Shown: positions 15,893-24,272, numbered from the stretch's first letter. The stretch: DNA of 28,613 bases from CAZTYW01 sp964617695 (GCA_964617695.1 CAZTYW010000023.1:1-28613), one strand, 5' to 3'. Notes: generated by a model from the sequence alone, not told the origin. Numbers and translations are program-made.

Positions 15893-17011
15893 TTGCCTGC
15901 CAAGGACTTCCAGTCACGCGACAGAATTGACAGCGTTTGGAGACCCGAAGGAACCCCGGCGCTGGTGGTAGACAGGCAACTCATAAGGAGAAAGTATCGG
16001 GAATTCTGCGAGGGATTCAGGAAAGCACAAGTCTGCTTCGCGCTCAAAGCCAATCCGCATCCGGGCATTGTCGAGCTACTCCTGGAGGTTGGCTGTGACT
16101 TCGAGATTTCGTCTCAGGGGGAGCTCGACCTCCTGCTCCGGCTGGGAGTGCCGGTAGGCAGGATGATATCGAGTAACCCGGTGAAACACCCTTCCTTCAT
16201 CAGGTCGGCCTATGCGACCGGTATTGGCGTATTCGCCTTTGACTCGTACGCTGAATTGGACAAGCTGTCTACATTCGCTCCTGGCAGCAAGGTCTACGTG
16301 CGTCTTTCGGTGCCCAATGAGGGCAGTGAGTGGCCGCTGAGCAAGAAATTTGGCGTGGACGTCGAGCAGGCTGCCGAGTTGCTGGTGCGGGCAGTGGAGA
16401 GAGGCCTTGAACCCGAGGGCATAACCTTTCATGTTGGTTCGCAGTGTGTCAGGCCTGCCACCTGGGCGGAGGCCATCGAGAAGACCAGGCTGGTGTGGGG
16501 CCTGGCGGCGGGGCGGGGGATAGACTTACGGAGAATCAATATCGGCGGTGGCTTTCCTGTCCAGTACACTCGCCCAGTCCCTTCGATCGGCGAGATTGCC
16601 GCGGTGGTGGAAGAGTCAGTGGCCGAGGCTTTTCCTGAGGGAGTACAGCTTGCAGTGGTACCGGGTAGGGCTCTGGTGGGGGAGGCAGGCGTTCTGGTCA
16701 CCACGGTCGTAGCCAAGGCTGTTCGAGATTCCGAGAGATGGATGTACCTGGATGTCGGCGTGTTCAACGGTTTGATGGAAGCGGTTGGTGGTATCAAGTA
16801 TGCGATGGTGACGGCCAGTGCCGCACCAACCAGCAAATGGGTGCTGGCCGGCCCCTCCTGTGACAGTTTTGACGTCATATCTGACGAAGCAGAACTCCCA
16901 GAAATGGAGATTGGGGATATCCTCTACATACTATCGGCCGGTGCTTACACCACTGCCTATGCCTCTGAGTTCGACGGCTTCCCGATTCCCAAGACGCACT
17001 TTGTCGGTTAG
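15893..17011 (+). CDS. Fold-type III PLP decarboxylase, ornithine decarboxylase-like
   Basis: This probably decarboxylates ornithine (or lysine) to a diamine for polyamine synthesis. The 372-residue protein follows the alanine-racemase-fold ODC plan. The PLP-binding Lys52 is in FALKANP, His180 in HVGSQ, the GGGFP loop is at 218-222, and the catalytic Cys323 is in GPSCDSFD from the partner-subunit active site. GAYTTAYASEFDGF is near the end. One residue stands out: the EPGR motif reads VPGR, with Val256 where Glu normally contacts the PLP ring nitrogen. The start is set at TTG 15893 because the strong AGGAGG (15877-15882) is 10 bases away. The GTG at 15884 would be only 1 base from it. speE follows after 7 bases, supporting a putrescine-producing role. 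Confidence 0.85.
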   Translation: MPAKDFQSRDRIDSVWRPEGTPALVVDRQLIRRKYREFCEGFRKAQVCFALKANPHPGIVELLLEVGCDFEISSQGELDLLLRLGVPVGRMISSNPVKHPSFIRSAYATGIGVFAFDSYAELDKLSTFAPGSKVYVRLSVPNEGSEWPLSKKFGVDVEQAAELLVRAVERGLEPEGITFHVGSQCVRPATWAEAIEKTRLVWGLAAGRGIDLRRINIGGGFPVQYTRPVPSIGEIAAVVEESVAEAFPEGVQLAVVPGRALVGEAGVLVTTVVAKAVRDSERWMYLDVGVFNGLMEAVGGIKYAMVTASAAPTSKWVLAGPSCDSFDVISDEAELPEMEIGDILYILSAGAYTTAYASEFDGFPIPKTHFVG

Positions 17012-17018
17012 AGCGGAT

Positions 17019-17852
17019 ATGTCAAATTTCGTCTTCGCCGAAGATGACCCCTTTTCACCTGTGAGGTACAGCTACGAGGTCGCCGAAGTACTGTGCAGCC
17101 GGAAGACTGCCCACCAGGACCTGCTGATATTCAGGCACCCGCGGTTGGGTAAGGTGCTTGTTCTGGATGGTGTTGTCCAACTCACCGAACAGGACGAATA
17201 CTTCTACCACGAGATGCTGGCCCAGGTACCACTTCATGCCCATCCCGCCCCGACGGATGTTCTGATCATCGGGGGTGGCGACGGTGGGACTTTGCGCGAG
17301 GTACTGAAGCACGAGTCGGTCAAGAGAGCCCTGCTCGTAGAGCTCGATGCGGAAGTGATAGGGGCCTCCAGAGAGTTCTTTCCCGGTGTGTCAGCAGGTT
17401 TTGCCGACCCGAGGACGCATGTCCTGGAACAGGACGGAGCAGACTTCCTGGCTCAAACGCAAGAGCAATTCGACCTGGTCATAGTTGACTCGACAGACCC
17501 GGTGGGTCCGGCGGAGTCGCTGTTCACCAGCCAGTGCTTTGGCCATGCCTTTTCGGCACTGAAAGGGGACGGCCTGTTCGTGGCCCAGACCGAGTCACTT
17601 CACTTTCACCGGGATTTTGTCTGTCGGGTGCAGCGTGAACTGGCCAGGGTGTTCCGTTTCGCCAATCTGTACACTGTCTCTCTTAGCACTTACGCCGGCA
17701 ACTGGTGGACTTTCTCGATTGGATCGAAGGTGTACGACCCAAAGCAGGTGCTCAGGAGGTGCCAGGTTCCGACCAGGTATTATGACGAGGACGTGCACCG
17801 CCACGCGTTCTTGCCGCCTAGCCTGTACGGGAGGCTGATCAGCGAAGACTGA
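17019..17852 (+). CDS. speE: Spermidine synthase (polyamine aminopropyltransferase)
   Basis: The enzyme transfers an aminopropyl group from decarboxylated S-adenosylmethionine to putrescine. The 277-residue protein has the N-terminal beta domain followed by the Rossmann-type fold with GGGDGG at 85-90, the acidic VELDAEVI strand, and the catalytic DSTDPVGPAESLF loop (Asp157 and Asp160). The ATG at 17019 gives MSNFVFAEDDPFSPVRY; a longer upstream frame inside the decarboxylase gene is not coding. It lies 7 bases after the decarboxylase, so the pair likely shares a transcript. No speD (AdoMet decarboxylase), needed to supply the aminopropyl donor, is seen in the window. Confidence 0.94.
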   Translation: MSNFVFAEDDPFSPVRYSYEVAEVLCSRKTAHQDLLIFRHPRLGKVLVLDGVVQLTEQDEYFYHEMLAQVPLHAHPAPTDVLIIGGGDGGTLREVLKHESVKRALLVELDAEVIGASREFFPGVSAGFADPRTHVLEQDGADFLAQTQEQFDLVIVDSTDPVGPAESLFTSQCFGHAFSALKGDGLFVAQTESLHFHRDFVCRVQRELARVFRFANLYTVSLSTYAGNWWTFSIGSKVYDPKQVLRRCQVPTRYYDEDVHRHAFLPPSLYGRLISED

Positions 17853-17920
17853 ATGTTAGCCAGCCGGGCAACTCGATTGCTGCGATGTTCGGGCCTCTCA
17901 ATCAGCCAATAGCCACCGCG

Positions 17921-17949
17921 TTGACATGCTAGCTACGCTCATGTAGAGT
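17921..17949 (+). promoter_or_regulatory. Promoter of the site-2 protease gene
   Basis: A perfect TTGACA at 17921-17926 and TAGAGT at 17944-17949 are separated by exactly 17 bases. The predicted start of transcription, near 17956, is only about 9 bases before the ATG at 17965, so the mRNA would be nearly leaderless. Confidence 0.6.
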
Positions 17950-17964
17950 GAACACGCTGGGAAG

Positions 17965-19107
17965 ATGAGAGGGTCGTTTCGCCTTGGCCGGGTTTTCGGC
18001 ATCACCATACAGCTACATTATACGTGGTTCTTAATCTTCGCTGTCATCACCTTCGGTCTAGCGCTCATCTTCCGTGACGAGGCCCAGCCTCAGCCTCTAT
18101 GGGTGCCGGTGGTGACAGGGGTTTTCACCAGTCTGCTGCTTTTTGCCTCTGTTGTAGCCCATGAGCTGGCTCACAGTGTGGTGGCCATCAGGAGTGGCAT
18201 ACCGGTGAGAAGCATCACCCTGTTCTTCCTCGGCGGGGTGGCCCAGATGGGCCGCGAAGCGGCACGGCCAAAGACGGAGTTGCTGGTGGCAATTGCCGGT
18301 CCAGTGTCCAGCCTGCTGCTGGCCGGCGTGTTCGGTCTCATGTGGTTTCTCATATGGGGCAACAGCGGCCAGAGCGCGGACGTCGTCAACCCGGTCCTGT
18401 GGCTGGCCTGGATTAACCTCATGCTAGCTCTGTTCAACCTGATTCCGGGGTTCCCTTTGGACGGGGGGCGGGTGCTGCGTGCGATCATGTGGCAGATTAC
18501 CGGCGACTACAAGAGGTCTTCCCGCGTCGCCTCCAGGGTGGGTCAGGGTGTGGCTTGCCTGTTGATCTGCGTAGGAGTAGCGAGCTTCTTCGGCCTGATG
18601 TTTCGTGAAGACTTGAATCCCTTCAGCGGCGTGTGGCTTGCCTTCATTGGCATCTTTCTTCACAGGGCGGCGACTGCTGGCTATCGCCAGGTGGAGTTGA
18701 GCGAAGCCCTGCGAGGCTTTACGGCTCGCCTGGTGATGGACAGAGACTATGCTGTGGTCACTCCCAACGTCAGCCTAAGGGAGCTTATGCACAGCAACGC
18801 CCTGGGTGGCTACCGATGGGCAGTTCTGGTGGCTGAGGGGAGGAGGTTGGAAGGCATGGTTAGCTTCGACAATGTCAAGTCAGTGCCCCAGTCCGGCTGG
18901 GACACCACTGCAGTCTGTGAGGTGATGGTGCCAGCAAACAAGGTGGTGAGGGCTGATCCCGAAGAAGAGGCTGTCAGCGTGCTGGAAAGGATGGAGGAGT
19001 ACGGCATAAGCCAGATGCCGGTGGTGGGAGATGGTGTGGTCCTCGGCATGCTTATCCGGGAGAAGTTGCTCCGCTTCATACAGATACGTGCCGAGCTAAG
19101 AGTGTAG
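17965..19107 (+). CDS. Site-2-type zinc metalloprotease (M50) with CBS pair
   Basis: This is an intramembrane protease of the M50 (S2P/RseP-related) family, 380 residues. Several membrane helices carry the zinc motif HELAH at 66-70 and the third ligand in NLIPGFPLDGGR (Asp166). A cytosolic tail of about 130 residues looks like two CBS domains, the second ending VVGDGVVLGMLIREKLLRF. This membrane-plus-CBS arrangement is the SpoIVFB-like subgroup of group III site-2 proteases, in which CBS domains can sense adenine nucleotides. The substrate is unknown. Start: ATG 17965, with GGGAAG directly before it, too close for normal spacing. The hydrolase gene starts 2 bases after the stop. Confidence 0.92.
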   Translation: MRGSFRLGRVFGITIQLHYTWFLIFAVITFGLALIFRDEAQPQPLWVPVVTGVFTSLLLFASVVAHELAHSVVAIRSGIPVRSITLFFLGGVAQMGREAARPKTELLVAIAGPVSSLLLAGVFGLMWFLIWGNSGQSADVVNPVLWLAWINLMLALFNLIPGFPLDGGRVLRAIMWQITGDYKRSSRVASRVGQGVACLLICVGVASFFGLMFREDLNPFSGVWLAFIGIFLHRAATAGYRQVELSEALRGFTARLVMDRDYAVVTPNVSLRELMHSNALGGYRWAVLVAEGRRLEGMVSFDNVKSVPQSGWDTTAVCEVMVPANKVVRADPEEEAVSVLERMEEYGISQMPVVGDGVVLGMLIREKLLRFIQIRAELRV

Positions 19108-19109
19108 AC

Positions 19110-19880
19110 GTGGCAAAGAGAGCATTCTCTCTTGCGGTTGACGGCATCAACATCATTGGCGATGTGTATCTCCCTCCAGACGCCAAAGCAGCTTTGCCGT
19201 GTCTATGCATCTGTCATGGCATCCCGTCTGGCAAACCAGCGGACCCCGCTGATGGCGGCTATCCCCTGCTGGCAGAGAAGTTCTGCGCTGCTGGCTTTGT
19301 CACGCTGATCTTCGCTTTCAGGGGTACCGGAGGAAGTGGAGGCAATTTCGACCTGATGGGCTGGGTCAGAGACCTTGAGGGTGCTATCGATTATCTAATC
19401 TCGTGTCCAGAAGCAGACGGGTCCAGCCTGTGCCTGATGGGTTTCAGTGGCGGAGCTGCTGTCTCGGCCTACGTGGCTGCGCATGACGCAAGGGTGAGCA
19501 AGGTTGTGCTGTGTGCTTGTCCGGCCGAGTTCCACAACATTGCCGATGACGAGTGGTGGAGGCCCTCAATCGACCACTATCGCCGCATCGGAATAATCAG
19601 GGACAGCAATTTCCCGCCGTCTACAGAGGAATGGCTGAAGGGCTTCAGCGAGGTCTCGCCAATCAGGTGGGTGGACAAGATTGCGCCGACGCCCTTGCTT
19701 CTGTTGCATGGTGCGGATGATGACCTGGTTGAAGTTGGCCAGGTCCGGCGGCTTTATGAAAAAGCCAGGGAGCCGAAGGAGGTGGCTGTGGTCGAGGGGG
19801 GAGGGCATAAGCTAAGGCTGAGCGAAAAGGCCATGCATATTGCCTTGACGTGGCTGAAGAGAAAGGCAGTCTCAGATTGA
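19110..19880 (+). CDS. Alpha/beta hydrolase
   Basis: This is a predicted cytosolic serine hydrolase of 256 residues, probably acting on an ester or amide; the substrate is unknown. It shows the HGIPSG oxyanion-type region (36-41), the nucleophile elbow GFSGG with Ser113, a likely acid in HGADDDLVEVG (Asp203 or Asp204), and His233 in EGGGHKL. It most resembles the dienelactone-hydrolase/acyl-peptidase-like group. It starts with GTG at 19110, 2 bases after the site-2 protease, so the two are almost certainly co-transcribed; whether they act together is unknown. Its end overlaps the proposed purF promoter. Confidence 0.85.
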   Translation: MAKRAFSLAVDGINIIGDVYLPPDAKAALPCLCICHGIPSGKPADPADGGYPLLAEKFCAAGFVTLIFAFRGTGGSGGNFDLMGWVRDLEGAIDYLISCPEADGSSLCLMGFSGGAAVSAYVAAHDARVSKVVLCACPAEFHNIADDEWWRPSIDHYRRIGIIRDSNFPPSTEEWLKGFSEVSPIRWVDKIAPTPLLLLHGADDDLVEVGQVRRLYEKAREPKEVAVVEGGGHKLRLSEKAMHIALTWLKRKAVSD

Positions 19881-19906
19881 CCCAGAGGCTAGCATCGATA
19901 TACAAT
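19877..19906 (+). promoter_or_regulatory. Putative purF promoter
   Basis: TTGACC at 19877-19882, overlapping the hydrolase stop codon, and TACAAT at 19901-19906 are separated by 18 bases. A shifted -10, TATACA (19899-19904), would give 16. A start near 19913 leaves a leader of about 32 bases, too short for a purine riboswitch. Confidence 0.5.
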
Positions 19907-19944
19907 CGTCTTGTAACAGCGTTGAAAGGCCAAGGCGCACAAGG

Positions 19945-21357
19945 GTGAGCTTGCACGAGTCCTGCGGCATATTCGGGATTTATGCTCCGAAAGAGGACGT
20001 GGCAAGGCTCACTTTTTTTGCCCTGTTTGCGCTGCAGCACCGTGGGCAGGAGAGTAGCGGCATTGCCACTGGTGATGGCCACAGCACCTGGCTGCACACG
20101 GGTATGGGTCTGGTTTCGCACGTCTTCGACGAAGCTGCACTGAGCCGACTCACGGGCTCGATAGCCATTGGGCACAACCGCTATTCCACCAGGGGCTCGA
20201 GTCAGCCCTCCAATGCCCAGCCAATTATGGCCGATGGGGCTGCCGGCAAGATAGCCGTGGCGCACAATGGAAACATCATCAATGCTGAGCCGCTGAGGCA
20301 GGAACTCAGGGAGCAGGGCTATCGCTTTTCAACCTCCACCGATTCCGAGATTATTGCCTACCTTATCGTTGCCTCACCGGGGCGAACCTGGGAGGAGAGA
20401 ATCAGCCATGCCATGCATCGACTGGAGGGTGCATATTCGCTGGTGATACTCGCCCATGATTCGTTGATAGGCGTCCGCGATCCTCTGGGCGTACGCCCGC
20501 TTTGCCTGGGCAAGCTGGGCGGCGGCTGGGTGCTCGCTTCTGAGAGTTGTGCTCTGGACCACATTGGCAGCACGTTCGTTCGCGAGGTCGTACCGGGTGA
20601 GACGGTGCTGATCGATTCCGGGGGCGTTAGCAGTTTTCAGGGGATCAAGCCGGAGAGGCATGCTCTTTGCATCTTCGAGTACATTTACTTCGCCCGGCCT
20701 GACAGCACCATAGGCGGTCGGCTGCTATACTGGGCACGAGAAGACATGGGCAGGAAACTAGCCCAGGAATACCCTGTTGAGGCTGACCTTGTGATCGGCG
20801 TTCCAGACTCAGCAACGATAGCTGGAATCAGCTACTCTCGCGAGTCGGGTATACCCTTCGTGGAAGGTCTCCTGAAGAACCGATACGTGGGACGGACCTT
20901 CATTGAGCCTGACCAGAGGATAAGGGAGTTGGGTGTCGGGGTCAAATTCAATCCGCTGAGGGACATACTGCAGGGGAAGCGAGTGGTCCTGGTCGACGAC
21001 AGCATCGTGCGAGGTACCACTACTCCCCGAATTATCGGCCTGCTGCGCAAGGCTGGAGCAAAGGAAATACACATGCGTGTCTGCTCCCCACCCATCCGCT
21101 ACCCGTGCTTCTTCGGGGTGGACATGGCCACGCGTTGGGAGCTGCTTGCTGCCCGAAAGACTGTACACGAGATCAGAGAATTCATCGGTGCCGACTCCCT
21201 GGGCTACCTCAGCCTGGAAGGTCTGATAGAGTCGGTGGGCCTACCTCAGGGGAGCTTGTGTTGCGCCTGCCTCACCGGTGATTACCCGATTCCAGTGCAG
21301 CTAGAGATGGACAAGCTGGCACTGGAGGCATTGCCGCCTGAAGACGAGGAGCCGTAG
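19945..21357 (+). CDS. purF: Amidophosphoribosyltransferase
   Basis: PurF performs the first committed step of purine synthesis, making phosphoribosylamine from PRPP and glutamine. The 470-residue protein has the N-terminal glutaminase domain with the nucleophile in CGIFGIY at Cys7, behind a short propeptide (MSLHES) that should be removed. The PRPP motif VLVDDSIVRGTT sits in the C-terminal domain. Cysteines in LCIFEYIYFARPD, YPCFFGVD and LCCACLTGDYP match the positions that bind the 4Fe-4S cluster in the B. subtilis-type enzyme, so an oxygen-sensitive iron-sulfur form is expected. The GTG start at 19945 has AAGG about 9 bases upstream. purM and purH follow on the same strand. Confidence 0.96.
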   Translation: MSLHESCGIFGIYAPKEDVARLTFFALFALQHRGQESSGIATGDGHSTWLHTGMGLVSHVFDEAALSRLTGSIAIGHNRYSTRGSSQPSNAQPIMADGAAGKIAVAHNGNIINAEPLRQELREQGYRFSTSTDSEIIAYLIVASPGRTWEERISHAMHRLEGAYSLVILAHDSLIGVRDPLGVRPLCLGKLGGGWVLASESCALDHIGSTFVREVVPGETVLIDSGGVSSFQGIKPERHALCIFEYIYFARPDSTIGGRLLYWAREDMGRKLAQEYPVEADLVIGVPDSATIAGISYSRESGIPFVEGLLKNRYVGRTFIEPDQRIRELGVGVKFNPLRDILQGKRVVLVDDSIVRGTTTPRIIGLLRKAGAKEIHMRVCSPPIRYPCFFGVDMATRWELLAARKTVHEIREFIGADSLGYLSLEGLIESVGLPQGSLCCACLTGDYPIPVQLEMDKLALEALPPEDEEP

Positions 21358-21516
21358 CAGTCGCCTTGCCGCCGGTGGTGCCGAATTGCACGGCTGGCCT
21401 GGCCTGGAGATGGACGTGTTGTCAGTCGCCAGGGGAGCGCCAACTGCGATGATTGTGCGTGGTGTACACCGGATTCGCCGTCTGTATCAAATGCACCTTG
21501 AGGTCTTCTCCTAGGA

Positions 21517-22533
21517 ATGGACAAAGTGGAAGGGAAGTACTCTGCTGCTGGCGTGGATATTGATGCGGCAGACAGGGCCAAGGAGATCATCAAGCATTAC
21601 GCTCGCGCTGCGCTGCGGCCTGAAGTGCTGACAGGCGTTGGCTTCTTTGGCGGCCTGTTTGAGCTTAAAGGCTACCGTCGACCGGTGCTCGTTTCCAGCG
21701 CCGACGGGGTGGGCACAAAGCTGAAGATCGCTTCCGCACTGGGGAGGCACGATACAGTCGGTATTGACCTGGTGAACCACTGTGTCAACGACATTCTCGC
21801 CTGCGGGGCTGAGCCGCTGTTCTTCCTTGATTACATTGGCATGGGCAGGCTGGTCCCGGAGAAGGTGGGAGCCATCGTCCAGGGTGTAGCCGCCGCCTGC
21901 CAGGCGGTGAATTGTGCGCTCATAGGTGGTGAGACAGCGGAGATGCCCGGTGTGTACGCCGAGGGGGACTACGACCTGGTGGGTTTCATCGTGGGTGTGG
22001 TGGAAAAGAGCAAGAGAATCAGCGGCAGCCTGATCAAAGCGGGTGACGCCATTCTGGGACTGCCATCCAGTGGACTGCACACCAACGGTTATTCTCTGGT
22101 GCGAAAGGTATTCGGGGTTGATGAGTCGGTTCTCAATGCCTTCAGTGATGGACTTGGAAGGACGCTGGGAGAGGAACTGCTCGAACCGCATCGCTGCTAT
22201 TACCACCAACTCAAGCCAGCGCTCCGGCTGGTCAAGGGCATGGCCCACATCACCGGTGGGGGACTGTTGGGCAATGTGCCTCGCATACTCCCCGCGGGCC
22301 TGGCCGCACGCTTCTATGGCGGATCATGGGCCGTTCCTCCGATATTCACCATGATTCAGCAGCGTGGAGACGTTTCCGTTTCGGAGATGTATCGCGTTTT
22401 CAACATGGGTGTGGGCATGGCTGTCTTCTGCCGGCGGGAACGTGTGGATGAGCTCTGCAGTCTCGTACCTGAGGCCAAGCTGATCGGCGAGGTGGTGGCC
22501 CAGAAGGGCGATGACCGGGTGACCATAGGATAG
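21517..22533 (+). CDS. purM: Phosphoribosylformylglycinamidine cyclo-ligase (AIR synthetase)
   Basis: PurM closes the imidazole ring, converting FGAM to aminoimidazole ribotide with ATP. The 338-residue protein contains the N-terminal YSAAGVDIDA motif, SSADGVGTKLKIA, HCVNDILACGAEPLFFLDY and GGETAEMPGVY, all family hallmarks, and the C-terminal ITGGGLLGNVPR segment. It lies 159 bases after purF; I see no strong promoter in that gap (only a weak TGTACA/TATCAA pair near 21463-21490), so read-through from purF is plausible. The ATG at 21517 is preceded by AGGA. purH starts 18 bases after the stop. Confidence 0.96.
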   Translation: MDKVEGKYSAAGVDIDAADRAKEIIKHYARAALRPEVLTGVGFFGGLFELKGYRRPVLVSSADGVGTKLKIASALGRHDTVGIDLVNHCVNDILACGAEPLFFLDYIGMGRLVPEKVGAIVQGVAAACQAVNCALIGGETAEMPGVYAEGDYDLVGFIVGVVEKSKRISGSLIKAGDAILGLPSSGLHTNGYSLVRKVFGVDESVLNAFSDGLGRTLGEELLEPHRCYYHQLKPALRLVKGMAHITGGGLLGNVPRILPAGLAARFYGGSWAVPPIFTMIQQRGDVSVSEMYRVFNMGVGMAVFCRRERVDELCSLVPEAKLIGEVVAQKGDDRVTIG

Positions 22534-22551
22534 CTTGAAAGGAGTGATGAA

Positions 22552-24093
22552 GTGCGGGCAATACTGAGTGTTTCCGACAAGAAGGGACTGGTGGATTTCG
22601 CTCGGGGGCTGGCGGAGGTAGGGGTTGAGGTATTCAGCACCGGCGGCACCAAGAGTGCTTTGGAGAAGGCGGGAGTGCCGGTTGGCAGCGTCTCCGACAT
22701 AACTGGCTTTCCCGAGATTCTGGACGGTCGGGTGAAAACACTGCATCCGGCGGTTCATGGCGGAATACTCGCCAGACGGAGCATACCCCAGCACATGTCG
22801 CAGCTAGCCGAGAAGGGCATGCATACCATCGACCTCGTGGCGGTCAACCTCTATCCATTCATACAGACCATTGCGAGAGAGGGCGTTACCCTTGAGGAAG
22901 CCCTGGAGAACATCGATATAGGCGGGCCCACCATGATCAGGGCGGCTGCCAAGAATTTCCCCGACGTCATTGTGGTTGTTGACCCGGCGGACTACGACCA
23001 GGTCCTCGCTCAGTTGCGTCAGGGTGCGGTTGGAATGGACATGCGCCGGAAGCTGGCGCTAAAAGCTTTCCAGCATGTAGCCTACTATGATACTGCCATT
23101 GCCCAGTATCTCAGGGGCGATGAAGAAGTCTTTCCTGAAGAAATGACCATTGCCTTGAGGAAGCGCTTTGATCTCAGCTACGGTGAAAACCCGCATCAGA
23201 AGGCTGCGTTTTACGCGGAGGAGAGGCCCGGGACGGTGGGGCCCGCCGTGGTCTCGTCAGCCCAGCTAGGAGGCAAAGAGCTCTCCTACAACAACATCCT
23301 GGACCTGGATGGCGCCGTGAACGCGGTCATGGAGTTCACCGACCCGACTGTTGCCATTATCAAACACAACGTGGCTTGCGGGCTGGCCACGCATGAGGAT
23401 CTGGCCGAGGCCTACCGTCGGGCCCTGGCCGGCGACCCCGTGTCGGCCTTCGGGGGCATTGTGTCGTGCAATCGCGCCATCGACATGGCCGTGGCCCAGG
23501 AGATCGACAAGACCCACTTTGACGCCATCATTGCCCCTCGCTACCAGCCAGAGGCGCTGTCACTGCTTCAGAGGAAGAAGAACCTGAGGATCATCGCCCT
23601 GGAAGTCGACAGCATATCGCCAGCAGACAAGCCATCCGTGCCGGATGTTCGTCGCGCCGGTGGCGGTATTCTGCTGCAGACCCCCGACTCTGTCGCAGAG
23701 AACGAGTTCAGCCCGAGAAGGGTCACGAAGCGGGGACCTACGCCGCAGGAATTGGAAGACCTGTTCTTTGCCTGGCGGGCGGTGAAGAACATCAAGTCCA
23801 ACGCCATAGTCATCGTCAAAGACAAGACCCTGCTGGGGATGGGGGCGGGGCAACCGAACCGGGTGGTGAGTGTTCACCTGGCACTGAGGAGGGCTGGCGA
23901 AAGCGCGAAGGGCGCCGTACTGGGGTCTGATGCCTTCTTCCCCTTCGCCGATGGCGTGGAGCTGGCAGCGCAGGGTGGCGTTACGGCCATAATGCAGCCG
24001 GGCGGGTCTGTGAGAGACCAGGACGCCGTAGACATGGCCGACAAGTACAACATGGCCATGGTCTTCACCGGCGTGAGGCATTTCAGGCATTAG
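22552..24093 (+). CDS. purH: Bifunctional AICAR transformylase/IMP cyclohydrolase
   Basis: PurH does the last two steps to IMP. The 513-residue protein has the MGS-like cyclohydrolase domain at about 1-145 (SVSDKKGLVDFARGL, KTLHPAVHGGILAR) and the AICAR transformylase domain after it (YGENPHQKAAFY, DPVSAFGGI), ending VFTGVRHFRH. The catalytic pair Lys271-His272 is kept, but the usual KHTNPCG reads KHNVACG, a tolerated-looking variant since the neighbouring residues vary between kingdoms. The GTG start at 22552 follows a strong GAAAGGAG. It closes the purine group and is followed by a 32-base palindrome. Confidence 0.96.
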   Translation: MRAILSVSDKKGLVDFARGLAEVGVEVFSTGGTKSALEKAGVPVGSVSDITGFPEILDGRVKTLHPAVHGGILARRSIPQHMSQLAEKGMHTIDLVAVNLYPFIQTIAREGVTLEEALENIDIGGPTMIRAAAKNFPDVIVVVDPADYDQVLAQLRQGAVGMDMRRKLALKAFQHVAYYDTAIAQYLRGDEEVFPEEMTIALRKRFDLSYGENPHQKAAFYAEERPGTVGPAVVSSAQLGGKELSYNNILDLDGAVNAVMEFTDPTVAIIKHNVACGLATHEDLAEAYRRALAGDPVSAFGGIVSCNRAIDMAVAQEIDKTHFDAIIAPRYQPEALSLLQRKKNLRIIALEVDSISPADKPSVPDVRRAGGGILLQTPDSVAENEFSPRRVTKRGPTPQELEDLFFAWRAVKNIKSNAIVIVKDKTLLGMGAGQPNRVVSVHLALRRAGESAKGAVLGSDAFFPFADGVELAAQGGVTAIMQPGGSVRDQDAVDMADKYNMAMVFTGVRHFRH

Positions 24094-24139
24094 TCCGGCT
24101 GGCGCAGGGCCGGCACCGGGTCAGGTTTGACAGTCTTGA

Positions 24140-24171
24140 TCGGGCCTCCGAGCCCGGGCTCGGAGGCCCGA
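24140..24171 (+). terminator. Perfect 32-base palindrome after purH
   Basis: Each half of 24140-24171 is the exact reverse complement of the other (first half TCGGGCCTCCGAGCCC). As RNA it would fold into a GC-rich stem of about 14 pairs with a tetraloop, 47 bases after the purH stop. There is no T tract (the next bases are GACTATTTCC), so it is a terminator or 3'-end stabiliser of uncertain mechanism. It separates the purine genes from the glutaredoxin. Confidence 0.55.
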
Positions 24172-24189
24172 GACTATTTCCGGCTCGGC

Positions 24190-24247
24190 ACCACCATTTC
24201 GTCAAGGTGTCATAAGTTTTCAACTTTTTCCCTGGTGGTTTTATGAC
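24190..24247 (+). repeat. Two interleaved inverted repeats upstream of grx
   Basis: ACCACCA (24190-24196) can pair with TGGTGGT (24233-24239), and GTCATAA (24209-24215) with TTATGAC (24241-24247). The pairs cross, so together they would form a pseudoknot; alternatively they are competing structures. The stretch is markedly AT-richer than its surroundings and lies between the purH palindrome and the grx ribosome binding site. Chance is a real alternative. Confidence 0.35.
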
Positions 24248-24272
24248 TTCGTAATGCCTGGCCCGCTATGTT
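24243..24272 (+). promoter_or_regulatory. Weak candidate promoter before grx
   Basis: ATGACT (24243-24248) and TATGTT (24267-24272) are 18 bases apart. Both boxes are imperfect. If used, the leader is about 80 bases. Confidence 0.25.

Noticed and set aside
21463..21490. TGTACA/TATCAA as a purM promoter.
   Set aside because: Both boxes match poorly and purF is upstream on the same strand; left as a weak possibility only.
23340..23370. PurH KHNVACG instead of KHTNPCG as a sign of inactivation.
   Set aside because: The catalytic Lys-His pair is kept, and the next residues vary in functional PurH proteins from other groups.
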